Source: JAFGBM01 sp964564915
GTDB lineage: Bacteria > Actinomycetota > Actinomycetes > Actinomycetales > Demequinaceae
Reading direction: 5' to 3'
NCBI GenBank assembly: GCA_964564915.1
Contig: CAZMCU010000010.1
Coordinates: 1 to 39,330, forward strand
DNA: 39,330 nt
Within the stretch, counting starts at the first letter, position 1; the number at the start of each line of letters is the position of its first letter. The translations under genes and the position numbers were made by a program. This document shows positions 25,296 through 34,501 of this stretch, in pieces. Under the pieces are notes generated by a model, which searched no databases, was not told the DNA's origin, and saw only the letters and a program-made list of their open reading frames with translations.

Positions 25296-26809
25296 GGCCG
25301 CCTCCAGACTCGGCCGTCACGAGCCATCAGAGCGTCGGAGGAGGCCGGACCCCACGTTCCCGACCGATACTGCTCGGGCTTGCCGTTCGACGCCCAGAAG
25401 GCCTCGATGGGGTCGACGATCTTCCACGAGAGGGCCACCTCTTCCTGTCGAGGGAAGAGAGGGGGATCCCCGAGGAGGACGTCGAGGAGGAGGCGTTCGT
25501 ACGCCTCGGGAGATGACTCAACGAAGGCGTTGCCGTACCCGAAGTCCATGGTGACGTCCCGAACTTCCATGGCCGTTCCCGGAACTTTAGATCCGAACCT
25601 GAGGGTGACGCCCTCGTCCGGCTGGATCCGAATCACGAGCGCGTTGTTCCCCGTCTCGAATCCATCGATTTCGGAGAACGCGAAGTTTGGGGCCTTCTTG
25701 AAGACGAGGGCGATTTCGGTGACTCGTCGACCCAAGCGCTTTCCCGCCCGGAGGTAGAAGGGTGTGCCTGCCCAACGACGGTTATCGATATCCAGGCGAA
25801 GGGCGGCATACGTCTCGGTTGTGGAATCGGGCGGAATGCCCTCCTCATCGAGGAATCCACCGACGCGCTCACCTCCCCGCCATCCTGCGGCGTACTGTCC
25901 GCGTGCGGTTCCCGTCGACAGATCCTCCGGGAGCCGGACTGCCCGGAGCACCTTTTCCTTTTCCATCCGCAGGTCAATCGCCTCGAACGACGCGGGTTCC
26001 TCCATCGCGGTGAGGGCGAGAAGTTGGAGCAGGTGATTCTGAATGACGTCACGGGCCGCACCGATGCCATCGAAGTATCCCGCCCTGCCCGCAATGCCGA
26101 TGTCTTCTGCCATCGTGATCTGGACGTGATCGATGAAACGGGAGTTCCAGATGGGTTCGAACAGTTGATTGGCGAATCGAAGGGCGAGAAGGTTCTGAAC
26201 CGTTTCCTTACCGAGGTAGTGGTCGATGCGGAACACCGTGTCGGGAGGGAACACCTCGGAGACCACGTCGTTGAGCGCGTTGGCGCTTGCGAGATCGTGG
26301 CCGAAGGGCTTCTCGATCACGACCCTGCGCCATGTGCCCGCCTTGGGTTTGGAGAGGCCGGAGTCGGCGAGTTGTCGGCACACCTGAGGGAAGAAGTCCG
26401 GGGGGATCGAGAGGTAGAACGCGTGGTTGCCGTCCGTGCCTCGAGTGCGGTCGAGTTCTTCGACCGTCTGGCTCAGACGTTCGAACGCGGCCGGGTCGTC
26501 AAACGTGCCTTCGACGAAGCGGATGCCCTCGCACAACTGCTTCCAGGTGTCCTCCCGGAAGGGGGTCCTCGCGAACTCTTTGACGGAGTCGTGGACCACT
26601 TGGGCGAAGTCCTGGAGGTCCCAGTCACGCCTCGCGAAGCCGGTGAGAGCGAAAGCCGGCGGCAAGAACCCTCGGTTGGCTAGGTCGTACAACGCGGGCA
26701 TGAGCTTCTTGCGGGCAAGATCGCCCGTGACCCCGAACATGACGAGTCCGCACGAACCGGCGATCCTTGGGAGGCGCCGGTCGCGGGGATCCCGCAGTGG
26801 GTTGAGCAC
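25292..26809 (-). CDS. zwf: glucose-6-phosphate 1-dehydrogenase
   Basis: First oxidative pentose phosphate enzyme, making NADPH or NADH and 6-phosphogluconolactone. It is 505 aa from the GTG at 26809. The coenzyme fingerprint is GVTGDLARKKL (26-36), and the substrate and catalytic motif RIDHYLGKE is at 194-202. EKPFGHDL and NQLFEPIWN are also typical. The frame is open far upstream, but that reading lies in pgi, and MLNPLRDPRDRRLPRIAG is the start I recall for actinobacterial homologs. GGAG overlaps the pgi stop. It is coupled to opcA downstream. Confidence 0.97.
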   Translation of the reverse strand: MLNPLRDPRDRRLPRIAGSCGLVMFGVTGDLARKKLMPALYDLANRGFLPPAFALTGFARRDWDLQDFAQVVHDSVKEFARTPFREDTWKQLCEGIRFVEGTFDDPAAFERLSQTVEELDRTRGTDGNHAFYLSIPPDFFPQVCRQLADSGLSKPKAGTWRRVVIEKPFGHDLASANALNDVVSEVFPPDTVFRIDHYLGKETVQNLLALRFANQLFEPIWNSRFIDHVQITMAEDIGIAGRAGYFDGIGAARDVIQNHLLQLLALTAMEEPASFEAIDLRMEKEKVLRAVRLPEDLSTGTARGQYAAGWRGGERVGGFLDEEGIPPDSTTETYAALRLDIDNRRWAGTPFYLRAGKRLGRRVTEIALVFKKAPNFAFSEIDGFETGNNALVIRIQPDEGVTLRFGSKVPGTAMEVRDVTMDFGYGNAFVESSPEAYERLLLDVLLGDPPLFPRQEEVALSWKIVDPIEAFWASNGKPEQYRSGTWGPASSDALMARDGRVWRRP

Positions 26810-26811
26810 TC

Positions 26812-28434
26812 CTATACCCCCAAGGCGGCCTTGATGCGCGCCAACTGCGCGGGATCGGTGACGTGGAGCCTCAGGACGGGGCGGGGAATCGCGGCGAGGA
26901 CCTTTGCGTCGCCCATCGCCTGTGCCGAGATCAGCGTGCCGAACGAGAACGGGCGGTCCGGGATGTCGAGGTCGGGGGCGAGACTTCCCGTGATCTGTAG
27001 AAACACGCCAACGGGGGCACCCCCCTTGTGGAGTTGGCCCGTCGAGTGGAGGAACCGTGGCCCCCACCCGAAGGTGACGGGGCGCCCTGTTTGGGCTGCG
27101 AGGGGTTCTCGAACGTCCGCGAGGGGCGCGTACTTCTCGCGATCGAGGTACGCCATGACGGCGAGGTAGCCGTTGGACGGGAGGGCCTTCTCGAGGGCAA
27201 CGATCGCGGATTCGACGGTCATCGCACCATCGAGGAGACCGGGGGTGGCACGCACCTCGATTCCGTCGTCGACAAAGACCGGAGGTTCCGGAGTGGGGGT
27301 GGAATCGAGGAGCTCCCTCGCGGCTTTCTTGGCGGCTTCCACGTTCGGTTGGTCGAACGGCCCGATACCCAGGAGTCGTCCGGCGATCGCGATTGCATAT
27401 TCCCACAAGAGGAACTGTCCACCAAGGGTCCCGGCTACCGTGATGTCGCCACCGTCCGGTTCGGAGTCGAGGGGCATGAGGCGAACATCCAGGACGTCGG
27501 GGGCGGCCACCTCGGGGGCGTCCCCTTCCGCGACGACGGGGAGCAACCCCACGCCAGCCTTGCCCGTGGACTCCGCGATGAGTTGTTCGGCCCAGTCGCC
27601 TAGCCCGACGATGCCGGATCCAAAGTCGCGGAACACGAGGTTGGGTCGTCCCGGAGTGACCATGGCCGCTCCGAGGACAAGCGCGGGATTGGCTTCCGTG
27701 TCCATCTCCAGGCTGGGGGCGACCGCGGAGGCCTCGTCGAGGAGTTCCTTGACGTCGACACCCGCGAGGGCGGCTGGAACGATGCCGAATGCGCTCAGGA
27801 CGGAGAATCGTCCACCGACGTTGGGGTCGGCGAGGAAGATCGCTCGGTACTCCGCTTGGGTCGCGGTTTTTTCGAGGGGGGAGCCAGGGTCGGTCACGAC
27901 GACAATGTGACGCCGGGGGTCAAGCCCGGCCTGGGTGAACGCCGCCTCGAATGCGCGACGCTGGGAGTCGGTCTCGACGGTCCCACCGGACTTCGACGAG
28001 ACCACGACGACCGTTGACGCGAGGTCACCGGCGAGGGCACTCGCCACCTGGCCGGGGTCGGTCGAATCCAGGACGACGAGCGGTACATCGTTCGTTCGGG
28101 CGATGACCTCGGGACCGAGCGACGAGCCTCCCATGCCGCAGAGGACCACGCGGGTCTTGCCCTCCGCCTGAAGTTCGGAGGCGAGTTGGGCGAGTTGGGG
28201 AAGGATCGTACGAGTCGACTGGTGAAGGTCAACCCATCCAAGACGGATCGAGGACTCCTGCTCCGCTGCGGGCCCCCACAGCGTGCCGTCCTTCACGGCG
28301 ATCTTGGATGCGATGGCGTCCGCGACGAGTGCGGGAACGTTGGTGGCGACGGAGTCCGCCGCAGTTCCGGAGGCGGTCACGGCGACATGAGCGGTGTCGT
28401 CGATCCCGGCCCACGCCGATACGAAGTCACTCAT
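26812..28434 (-). CDS. pgi: glucose-6-phosphate isomerase
   Basis: Interconverts glucose 6-phosphate and fructose 6-phosphate, joining glycolysis and the pentose phosphate route. It is 540 aa from ATG 28434, which overlaps the tkt stop by 4 bases. VVLCGMGGSSLGPEV and VVVSSKSGGTVET are the sugar-phosphate loops (SIS fold), and GRFSVLSAFGIVPAAL follows, as in the actinobacterial type that often exists as a fusion with transaldolase or next to it. Here there is no transaldolase domain at the N terminus. The catalytic Glu/His/Lys set was not mapped residue by residue. Confidence 0.93.
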   Translation of the reverse strand: MSDFVSAWAGIDDTAHVAVTASGTAADSVATNVPALVADAIASKIAVKDGTLWGPAAEQESSIRLGWVDLHQSTRTILPQLAQLASELQAEGKTRVVLCGMGGSSLGPEVIARTNDVPLVVLDSTDPGQVASALAGDLASTVVVVSSKSGGTVETDSQRRAFEAAFTQAGLDPRRHIVVVTDPGSPLEKTATQAEYRAIFLADPNVGGRFSVLSAFGIVPAALAGVDVKELLDEASAVAPSLEMDTEANPALVLGAAMVTPGRPNLVFRDFGSGIVGLGDWAEQLIAESTGKAGVGLLPVVAEGDAPEVAAPDVLDVRLMPLDSEPDGGDITVAGTLGGQFLLWEYAIAIAGRLLGIGPFDQPNVEAAKKAARELLDSTPTPEPPVFVDDGIEVRATPGLLDGAMTVESAIVALEKALPSNGYLAVMAYLDREKYAPLADVREPLAAQTGRPVTFGWGPRFLHSTGQLHKGGAPVGVFLQITGSLAPDLDIPDRPFSFGTLISAQAMGDAKVLAAIPRPVLRLHVTDPAQLARIKAALGV

Positions 28435-30518
28435 GATGCCGCATCCATCGACGCACGGGCCGCCGCGACGACCGCTTCCGGTGTGAACCCGAACTGCAGG
28501 AACAGGAACGCGCCGTCGGCCGAGGCGCCGTAGTGCTCCAGGCTGATCGCGCGCCCGGCGTCTCCGAGGATGTCGTGCCACGGCTGGGCGATACCGGCTT
28601 CGACGGTGACGCGAGCCTTCACCGCGGCGGGGAGGACGGATTCGCGGTACGCCGCATCCTGCTCGTCGAACCACTCGCGGCACGGCATCGAGATGACCCG
28701 GGCGCCGACCCCGTCAAGGGCGAGGGCGTCGCTCGCGGCAAGAGCGAGTTGCACCTCGGAGCCCGTTGCGATGAGGATGACGTCGGGTGCGGCGGGGGAG
28801 TCCCGAAGCACGTACCCACCCTTGAGGACCCCGTCAACGGGGGCACAGACCTTGCCGTCGCCGCTGCTAGAACGATCGAACGTCGGAAGGTTCTGGCGCG
28901 TCAAGATCAGGCCCGCGGGCTTGCCGCGTTCGATGATCCCGCGCCACGCGAGCGCGGTCTCGTTGCCGTCGGCCGGCCGGACAATGGAAAGTCCAGGAAT
29001 GGCCCTCAGCGCCGCGAGGTGTTCCACCGGCTGGTGCGTGGGGCCGTCCTCTCCCACGCCGATCGAGTCGTGGCTCCACACGAACGTCGAGGGGATGCCC
29101 ATGATCGCCGCGAGCCTCACCGCACCCCGCATGTAGTCGGAGAAGACGAGGAACGTGCCCCCGTAGGGGCGCGTCAATCCATGGAGAGCGATGCCGTTGA
29201 GGATCGCCCCCATCGCGTGTTCGCGAATCCCGAAGTGGAGGGTGCGGCCGTAGGGGTTGCCGGGGAAGGCCGTGGAGCCTCGGCGCGACGGCAGGAAGGA
29301 TGGCTCGCCCTTCATCGTCGTGTTATTGGAGCCCGCGAGATCAGCCGAGCCACCCCACAACTCCGGAAGCACGGGAGCGAGGGCGTTGAGGACCTCGCCC
29401 GACGCGGCGCGGGTGGACACCGACTTTCCCGCTTCGAAAGTGGGAAGCGCGGATTCCCAACCATCGGGAAGTTGGCGCGTAACGAGGCGGTCGAGGAGGG
29501 TGGCGCGGTCGGGGTTGGCGGCTTTCCATTCCGCGAACGGCTTCTCCCATGCGGCATGGGCGGCCTTGCCACGCTCGGCGACCTTTCGCGCGTGGGCGAG
29601 GACATCGTCGTCAACCGCGAACGAGGCGTCGGGGTCGAATCCGAGCTCGGTCTTGAGGCCACGGATCTCGTCGGCCCCAAGCTTGGAGCCGTGGATGCCC
29701 CCCGTGCCTTTCTTGGTCGGGGACGGCCAGCCGATGATGGTCCGAAGCGCGATGATCGACGGCCGCGAGGTATCCGCCTTGGCTCGTTCGATCGCGGTCG
29801 CGAGGGCGTCCACGTCCTCGACGTACGAGCCGTCCTGGCGAAGCCATTCGACCCGGTGGGTGTCCCATCCGTAGGCGTTGTAGCGGCCGAGGACGTCCTC
29901 GGAGAACGCGATCGACGTGTCGTCCTCGATCGAGATGTGGTTGTCGTCCCAGAGCACGATGAGGTTGCCCAACTCTTGCGTCCCGGCGAGGGAGGACGCC
30001 TCGGCCGTGAGGCCTTCCTCCAGGTCGCCGTCCGAGACGATCACGAACACCGAGTGGTCGAAGGGGCTCGTACCGGGTGCGGCGTCGGGGTCGAGGAGTC
30101 CACGTTCCCGCCGAGCGGCCATCGCCATGCCGACGGCCGAGGCCAACCCGGAGCCGAGCGGTCCGGTGGTGATTTCGACGCCACGCGTGTGGCCGTACTC
30201 GGGGTGGCCGGGGGTGAGGGAACCCCACGTGCGAAGCGCCTTGATGTCGTCGAGGGTCAGGCCGTACCCGCTCGCGAAGAGTTGAAGGTAGAGCGTGAGG
30301 GAGGAGTGGCCGGCGGAGAGGACGAACCGGTCCCTGCCGAGCCACGCGGGGTCGGCGGGGTCGTGGCGCATGACGTTTTGGAAGAGGAGGTACGCGGCGG
30401 GGGTGAGGCTGATAGCCGTCCCGGGGTGCCCATTTCCGACCTTCTCCACGGCGTCCGCCGCGAGTACTCGAAGGGTGTCTACCGCGCGGCGATCGGCGTC
30501 GGTCCAAGTCGTGGTCAT
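28431..30518 (-). CDS. tkt: transketolase
   Basis: Thiamine-diphosphate enzyme moving two-carbon units between sugar phosphates. It is 695 aa. The N-terminal domain has GNGHPGTAISLTPAAYLLF, SAGHSSLTLYLQLF and the ThDP/Mg motif beginning SDGDLEEG and ending near DDNHISIEDDT. The pyrimidine domain includes FGIREHAMGAILNGIALHG and FVWSHDSIGVGEDGPTHQP. The C-terminal domain has LIATGSEVQLAL. AGGGAG lies 6 bases before the ATG at 30518. It leads the minus-strand operon tkt-pgi-zwf-opcA-pgl. Confidence 0.98.
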   Translation of the reverse strand: MTTTWTDADRRAVDTLRVLAADAVEKVGNGHPGTAISLTPAAYLLFQNVMRHDPADPAWLGRDRFVLSAGHSSLTLYLQLFASGYGLTLDDIKALRTWGSLTPGHPEYGHTRGVEITTGPLGSGLASAVGMAMAARRERGLLDPDAAPGTSPFDHSVFVIVSDGDLEEGLTAEASSLAGTQELGNLIVLWDDNHISIEDDTSIAFSEDVLGRYNAYGWDTHRVEWLRQDGSYVEDVDALATAIERAKADTSRPSIIALRTIIGWPSPTKKGTGGIHGSKLGADEIRGLKTELGFDPDASFAVDDDVLAHARKVAERGKAAHAAWEKPFAEWKAANPDRATLLDRLVTRQLPDGWESALPTFEAGKSVSTRAASGEVLNALAPVLPELWGGSADLAGSNNTTMKGEPSFLPSRRGSTAFPGNPYGRTLHFGIREHAMGAILNGIALHGLTRPYGGTFLVFSDYMRGAVRLAAIMGIPSTFVWSHDSIGVGEDGPTHQPVEHLAALRAIPGLSIVRPADGNETALAWRGIIERGKPAGLILTRQNLPTFDRSSSGDGKVCAPVDGVLKGGYVLRDSPAAPDVILIATGSEVQLALAASDALALDGVGARVISMPCREWFDEQDAAYRESVLPAAVKARVTVEAGIAQPWHDILGDAGRAISLEHYGASADGAFLFLQFGFTPEAVVAAARASMDAAS

Positions 30519-30551
30519 GCGATACTCCCTGCTCGTTCGTTGAATGCCCCC

Positions 30552-30557
30552 AGCCTA
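30552..30557 (-). promoter_or_regulatory. -10 box of the tkt operon
   Basis: On the minus strand TAGGCT is about 33 bases before the tkt ATG, predicting a leader of roughly 27 bases with a good Shine-Dalgarno sequence (AGGGAG). This contrasts with the leaderless-type xerD promoter on the opposite strand, 36 bases away. Confidence 0.45.
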
Positions 30558-30593
30558 CCCGGCTACCAAAAAGGGGACGTGCGACCCCGTCGG

Positions 30594-30599
30594 TACCAT
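30594..30599 (+). promoter_or_regulatory. -10 box of xerD, leaderless-type
   Basis: TACCAT ends 6 bases before the GTG at 30606. There is no upstream Shine-Dalgarno motif, and the box selects this GTG among several possible in-frame starts. Confidence 0.55.
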
Positions 30600-30605
30600 G
30601 AAGGC

Positions 30606-31526
30606 GTGCTCGACGAGCAACGCGATGCCTACCTCGCCCACCTGGGTGTCGAGCGGGGTCTCAGCGCCAACACCCTGTCGGCGTATCGACGGGATCTCAC
30701 CCGGTACACCGAGTTCCTGATTTCGATGGGCCGCGCCTCACTGGTCGAGGTGACGCGCGCCGATGTGGCCGCGTTCAGCCAAGCCGTGTCGAGCGGGGAC
30801 GACGGAGGCTCGCCACTCGCGCCAGCTTCGGCAAGCCGGACGGTGGTCGCGGTGCGAGGTTGGCATCGGTTCGCCTTGGCCGAGGGGTGGGCGCCAACCG
30901 ACCCGTCTCACGACGTCCACCCGCGCCAGATTCCCCGAAGACTCCCCAAAGCGATCTCGACGGGGGAGGTCGAGGCGATCCTCGAAGCCTCGAGTGTGGG
31001 GGAGGAGATTCCCGCTCTCCGGGACCGGGCGCTCCTGGAGCTCCTCTACGCGTGCGGCGCACGCATCTCCGAGGTTGTGGGCCTCGATGTCGACGACGTG
31101 ACGCTTACGGTGGGGGAGGAGGCGGTACTCCTACGAGGAAAGGGGCGGAAGGAGCGGGTCGTGCCCGTTGGAGGGATGGCGGCCCGTGCGATCGAGGCCT
31201 ATCTCGTCCGGGGTAGGCCCGGCCTCGCCGTCAAGGGCAAGGGAACCCCCGCGCTGTTCCTCAACTCGCGGGGTGCGAGGCTCAGTCGGCAGACCGCCTG
31301 GGCGATCCTTGGCGCGGCGGCGAAGCGCGCCGGCGTCGCCGACGTGTCCCCCCACACGCTCCGCCACTCGTTTGCCACTCACCTACTATCCGGCGGTGCG
31401 GACGTGCGCGTCGTTCAGGAACTCCTCGGCCACGCGAGCGTCGTCACGACGCAGATCTATACCCACGTCACCCAGGACACCCTTCGGGAGGTCTATGCGA
31501 CGGCTCATCCGAGGGCGCTGGGGTAG
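30606..31526 (+). CDS. xerD: site-specific tyrosine recombinase XerD
   Basis: Chromosome-dimer resolution recombinase acting at dif with XerC. It is 306 aa. The N-terminal SAM-like core-binding domain spans about 1-95 and the catalytic domain 115-300. All catalytic residues are present: R153 (ACGARISEV), K179 in the RGKGRKER turn, H250 and R253 (SPHTLRHSF), H276 (LLGHASVV) and nucleophile Y285 (TQIYTHV). It reads divergently from tkt and directly precedes parA, a conserved actinobacterial order, so a housekeeping role is far more likely than a mobile-element integrase. The frame stays open upstream antisense to tkt, which is not coding. Confidence 0.95.
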   Translation: MLDEQRDAYLAHLGVERGLSANTLSAYRRDLTRYTEFLISMGRASLVEVTRADVAAFSQAVSSGDDGGSPLAPASASRTVVAVRGWHRFALAEGWAPTDPSHDVHPRQIPRRLPKAISTGEVEAILEASSVGEEIPALRDRALLELLYACGARISEVVGLDVDDVTLTVGEEAVLLRGKGRKERVVPVGGMAARAIEAYLVRGRPGLAVKGKGTPALFLNSRGARLSRQTAWAILGAAAKRAGVADVSPHTLRHSFATHLLSGGADVRVVQELLGHASVVTTQIYTHVTQDTLREVYATAHPRALG

Positions 31527-31529
31527 CGT
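31524..31529 (+). promoter_or_regulatory. -10 box of parA overlapping the xerD stop
   Basis: TAGCGT starts with the xerD stop codon and ends 6 bases before the GTG at 31536, the same arrangement as at uvrA/uvrC. Confidence 0.5.
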
Positions 31530-31535
31530 GGGGGC

Positions 31536-32351
31536 GTGACCGATTTCCCCACGCCGCCGCCGTTGACAACCCACGGTCCGGCACGCGTCATCGCGCTGTG
31601 CAACCAGAAGGGTGGGGTCGGAAAGACGACGACGGCGGTGAACCTTTCCGCGGCCTTCGCGGAGTTGGGCAGACGCGTTCTTCTCGTCGATTTCGACCCC
31701 CAGGGAGCGGTCGGGGCGTCGTTCGGGATCAATGCCCACTCGCTCACGACCACGATCTACGACGTCCTCGTCAAGGACGACGTTCCCGCGAGGGACGCGA
31801 TCATCGCGTCGGGGACGGAGAACCTCGACCTTCTCCCCGCAAACATCGACCTTTCCGCCGCCGAGATGCAGTTGGTGACGGAGGTGGCGCGCGAGGGTTC
31901 GCTCGACCGCGCCCTCAAGCCGCTGTACCCCGACTACGACCTCATCTTCATCGATTGCCAACCGTCCCTCGGCCTCCTGACGGTCAACGCGCTCGTCGCC
32001 GCCCAGGGCGTGCTCGTGCCGCTCGAGTGCGAGTACTTCGCCATGCGGGGCGTCGCGCTCCTCTTCGACTCGATCACCAAGGTGCAGAACCGCCTCAACC
32101 CCAAACTCGTCATCGATGGCCTGCTCCCGACGATGTACGACCCTCGCCTCCTCCACTGCCAAGAGGTGGTTCAGGAGATCCGCGCCGCCCTGAAGGACAA
32201 GGTGACGGAGACGATGATCGGTCGCACGGTCAAGTTCCCCGACTCGACGATCGCCGCCGAGCCGATCCTTTCGTTCGCACCCGACCATCCGGGTGCGGAG
32301 GCGTACCGCCAACTCGCGCGGGAGCTCGTCGCCCGGGGGGCGGCGAAGTAG
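31536..32351 (+). CDS. parA: ParA-family ATPase, ScpAB-associated
   Basis: MinD/ParA-type ATPase of 271 aa. The deviant Walker A KGGVGKTT is at 25-32, preceded by IALCNQ; LLVDFDPQG and LIFIDCQPSLGLLTVNAL are the switch regions. LVPLECEYFAMRGVALL is typical of chromosomal ParA/Soj. No parB and no parS-like 16-mer are seen nearby, so this is the ParA-like protein that in actinobacteria lies upstream of scpAB rather than the origin-proximal parAB partner. A role in segregation is inferred from the neighbours xerD, scpA and scpB. scpA starts one base after its stop codon. Confidence 0.9.
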   Translation: MTDFPTPPPLTTHGPARVIALCNQKGGVGKTTTAVNLSAAFAELGRRVLLVDFDPQGAVGASFGINAHSLTTTIYDVLVKDDVPARDAIIASGTENLDLLPANIDLSAAEMQLVTEVAREGSLDRALKPLYPDYDLIFIDCQPSLGLLTVNALVAAQGVLVPLECEYFAMRGVALLFDSITKVQNRLNPKLVIDGLLPTMYDPRLLHCQEVVQEIRAALKDKVTETMIGRTVKFPDSTIAAEPILSFAPDHPGAEAYRQLARELVARGAAK

Positions 32352-32352
32352 C

Positions 32353-33189
32353 GTGACGACGGAGATCCTCGGCGCCGCGGAGGGCGCCACCCACGGCGGG
32401 TTCGCGGTCCACCTGTCGAACTTCGAGGGCCCCTTCGACCTACTCTTGAGCCTCATCTCCAAGCACGAGATGGAGATCACCGAGGTAGCCCTCGCGAGTG
32501 TCACGGACGAGTTCATCGCGACCGTGATGACGGCGGGGAAGGATTGGGACCTCAGCGGGGCGAGCGAGTTTCTCGTGGTCGCGGCGACGCTCCTCGACCT
32601 CAAGGCGGCCCGGCTCTTGCCCCAGGGTGAGGTGGAGGATGTGGAGGACATCGAGGCGCTCGAGGCGAGGGACCTCCTCTTCGCCAAGCTCCTCCAGTAC
32701 CGCGCGTTCAAGGATGTCGCGTCGTCGTTCCAGGGGATGCTCGACGCGCCCCGGCGCCACCCGCGCGACGTCGCCCTCGACCCCCAGTACGCCGCCCTTC
32801 TCCCCGAACTCATCTGGGCCATCGACGTTCAGGGTCTCGCAAGGCTCGCCGCCCACGCTCTCGAACCGAAGGCGCCCCCGACGGTCTCGCTCACCCACCT
32901 CATCAACCCCAAGGTCTCCGTGCGGGAACAAGCGGCGCTCATCACGGCGACGCTTCAGCGCGAGAAGGTCATGACGTTCCGGGCGATCATCCGGGACACG
33001 AAGGACCTCGCGGTCATCGTTGCGCGGTTCCTCGCGCTCCTCGACCTCTTCCGGGAGGCGCTCGTCGCTTTCGACCAAATGCGCTCCCTCTCCGAGCTCA
33101 GCGTGAGGTGGACGGGCGGCGAGGCGCCAGTCGAGCTGCATCCCGATTTCGCAACGGACTTCGACAAGGAGGTTGAGCCAGATGCCTGA
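32353..33189 (+). CDS. scpA: segregation and condensation protein A
   Basis: Kleisin subunit of the SMC-ScpAB condensin complex. It is 278 aa from the GTG at 32353. The N-terminal SMC-neck binding part carries FEGPFDLLLSLISKHEMEITEVAL, the strongest ScpA signature; an acidic linker (EVEDVEDIEALEARDLL) and a C-terminal winged-helix segment (LLDLFREALVAFDQ, LSELSVRWTG) follow. The start follows the parA stop with one base between, and the 3' end overlaps scpB by 8 bases, so parA, scpA and scpB are translationally coupled. An in-frame reading extends into parA and is rejected. Confidence 0.95.
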   Translation: MTTEILGAAEGATHGGFAVHLSNFEGPFDLLLSLISKHEMEITEVALASVTDEFIATVMTAGKDWDLSGASEFLVVAATLLDLKAARLLPQGEVEDVEDIEALEARDLLFAKLLQYRAFKDVASSFQGMLDAPRRHPRDVALDPQYAALLPELIWAIDVQGLARLAAHALEPKAPPTVSLTHLINPKVSVREQAALITATLQREKVMTFRAIIRDTKDLAVIVARFLALLDLFREALVAFDQMRSLSELSVRWTGGEAPVELHPDFATDFDKEVEPDA

Positions 33190-33730
33190 CGCCCACCTGT
33201 CCGCCGCGATCGAGGCGGTGCTCATGGTGATCGACGAGCCCGTGTCGGCGACCGATATCGCTACCGCGGTCGAGGTGCCGGAGCCCGACGTGCTCCAGGC
33301 TCTCGCCGTGCTCCGGGATGAGTATGCCGACCCCAAGCACCCGCGGGGCTTCGAGTTGCGCGAGGTCGATGGGCGCTGGCGCATCTACTCCGCGCCCCAG
33401 TACGCGGACGTCGTCGGCCGATTCATCATCGAGGGGCAATCCGCGCGACTCTCCCAAGCCGCGCTCGAAACCCTCGCCGTCATCGCGTACCGGCAGCCCG
33501 TCACGCGCGGCCAGGTGTCCCAGATCCGGGGCGTGAGCGTCGACACCGTGGTCAAGACCCTGCTCGCGCGCGGCCTCATCACGGAGGTCGGCGAGATCGG
33601 CGGCGCCGTGCAATACGGGACGACGACGGAGTTCATGGAGCGCATGGGTTTGCGATCGCTCGACGAGTTGCCTCCACTCGCCCCGTACCTTCCCGACCTC
33701 GTCGATGTCGACATGGACGGGGCGGGGTAG
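33182..33730 (+). CDS. scpB: segregation and condensation protein B
   Basis: Accessory dimeric subunit of SMC-ScpAB, made of two winged-helix domains. It is 182 aa. The first domain begins LSAAIEAVLMVIDEPVSATDIA; the second contains SQAALETLAVIAYRQPVTRGQVSQIRGVSVD, the most conserved part of ScpB, and ends near LLARGLITEVGEIGG. The ATG at 33182 is chosen because AAGGAGG lies 9 bases upstream; a TTG at 33173 would touch that RBS. Confidence 0.95.
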   Translation: MPDAHLSAAIEAVLMVIDEPVSATDIATAVEVPEPDVLQALAVLRDEYADPKHPRGFELREVDGRWRIYSAPQYADVVGRFIIEGQSARLSQAALETLAVIAYRQPVTRGQVSQIRGVSVDTVVKTLLARGLITEVGEIGGAVQYGTTTEFMERMGLRSLDELPPLAPYLPDLVDVDMDGAG

Positions 33731-33732
33731 GG

Positions 33733-34488
33733 GTGGAGGTTCCCCGCGGTGACGTGCACCGTGCCGACGGGGTGCGGCTCCAGAAGGTCCTCGCATCCGC
33801 CGGGATCGGGTCGCGGAGGCGATGCGAGGAGTTGATCGCGGGTGGACATGTCACCGTCAACGGGACGATGGTCACGTCCCAGGGCGTGCGGGTGGCTCCC
33901 GACGAGGATGCCATCGCGGTGGACGGCAATCGCATCCAGACCGTCGAGGGACACGTCACGGTCGCGCTGCACAAGCCCAAGGGCGTCGTCAGCACCATGA
34001 GTGATCCCCACGGAAGGCCCGCGCTTGACCAGTTCGTGAGCGAGGACGACGGGCGCCTCTTCCACGTCGGTCGCCTCGACGCCGACACGACGGGTCTCCT
34101 GCTCCTGACGAACGACGGTGACCTGGCTCAGCGCCTCGCGCACCCCTCCCATGGGGTGTCCAAGAAGTATGTCGCCAAGGTGTCCGGTCGCGTGCCGAAG
34201 GGGCTTCCCGCGAAGCTTCGAGCGGGCATCGAGTTGGACGACGGCCCCATCGCCGTGGACTCGTGCAGGGTGCGGGACTCGACGGCGGAGTTCTCGATCG
34301 TCGAGGTCACGCTGCACGAGGGACGCAACCGCATCGTCCGCCGGATGTTCGACGCCGTCGGCCACCCCGTGGTCGAACTTTCCCGGGTCGCGTTCGGGCC
34401 GATCGCGCTCGAGGGCCTCGCCCCCGGCCAGACCCGCCTGCTCGATCCCCGCGAGGTTGGGGCGCTCCTCGACGAGGCTGAGCGATAG
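33733..34488 (+). CDS. rluB: 23S rRNA pseudouridine synthase, RluB/RsuA family
   Basis: Isomerises a uridine in large-subunit rRNA, as RluB in E. coli does near position 2605. It is 251 aa. An S4 RNA-binding domain lies at about 14-60 (RLQKVLASAGIGSRRRCEELIAGG). The catalytic Asp is D116 in GRLDADTTGLLLLTNDG. KKYVAKVSG, LHEGRNRIVRRMFDAVGHPV and LVSR-like VELSRVAFGPI complete the family pattern. The GTG at 33733 starts two bases after the scpB stop; a GTG at 33754 is an alternative. RsuA-type 16S specificity is less likely because of the scpAB neighbours. Confidence 0.92.
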   Translation: MEVPRGDVHRADGVRLQKVLASAGIGSRRRCEELIAGGHVTVNGTMVTSQGVRVAPDEDAIAVDGNRIQTVEGHVTVALHKPKGVVSTMSDPHGRPALDQFVSEDDGRLFHVGRLDADTTGLLLLTNDGDLAQRLAHPSHGVSKKYVAKVSGRVPKGLPAKLRAGIELDDGPIAVDSCRVRDSTAEFSIVEVTLHEGRNRIVRRMFDAVGHPVVELSRVAFGPIALEGLAPGQTRLLDPREVGALLDEAER

Positions 34489-34501
34489 GGGCGAGCCCCG
34501 A

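Noticed and set aside
28533..30605. Plus-strand open frame continuing upstream of xerD, antisense to tkt
   Set aside because: XerD homologs begin at the GTG at 30606, which has its own promoter box; the upstream part is tkt read backwards.
30606..32351. xerD plus parA as part of a mobile or plasmid-like element, or the replication origin
   Set aside because: No parB, parS, dnaA boxes, repeats or phage genes are visible, and the xerD-parA-scpA-scpB order is core actinobacterial.
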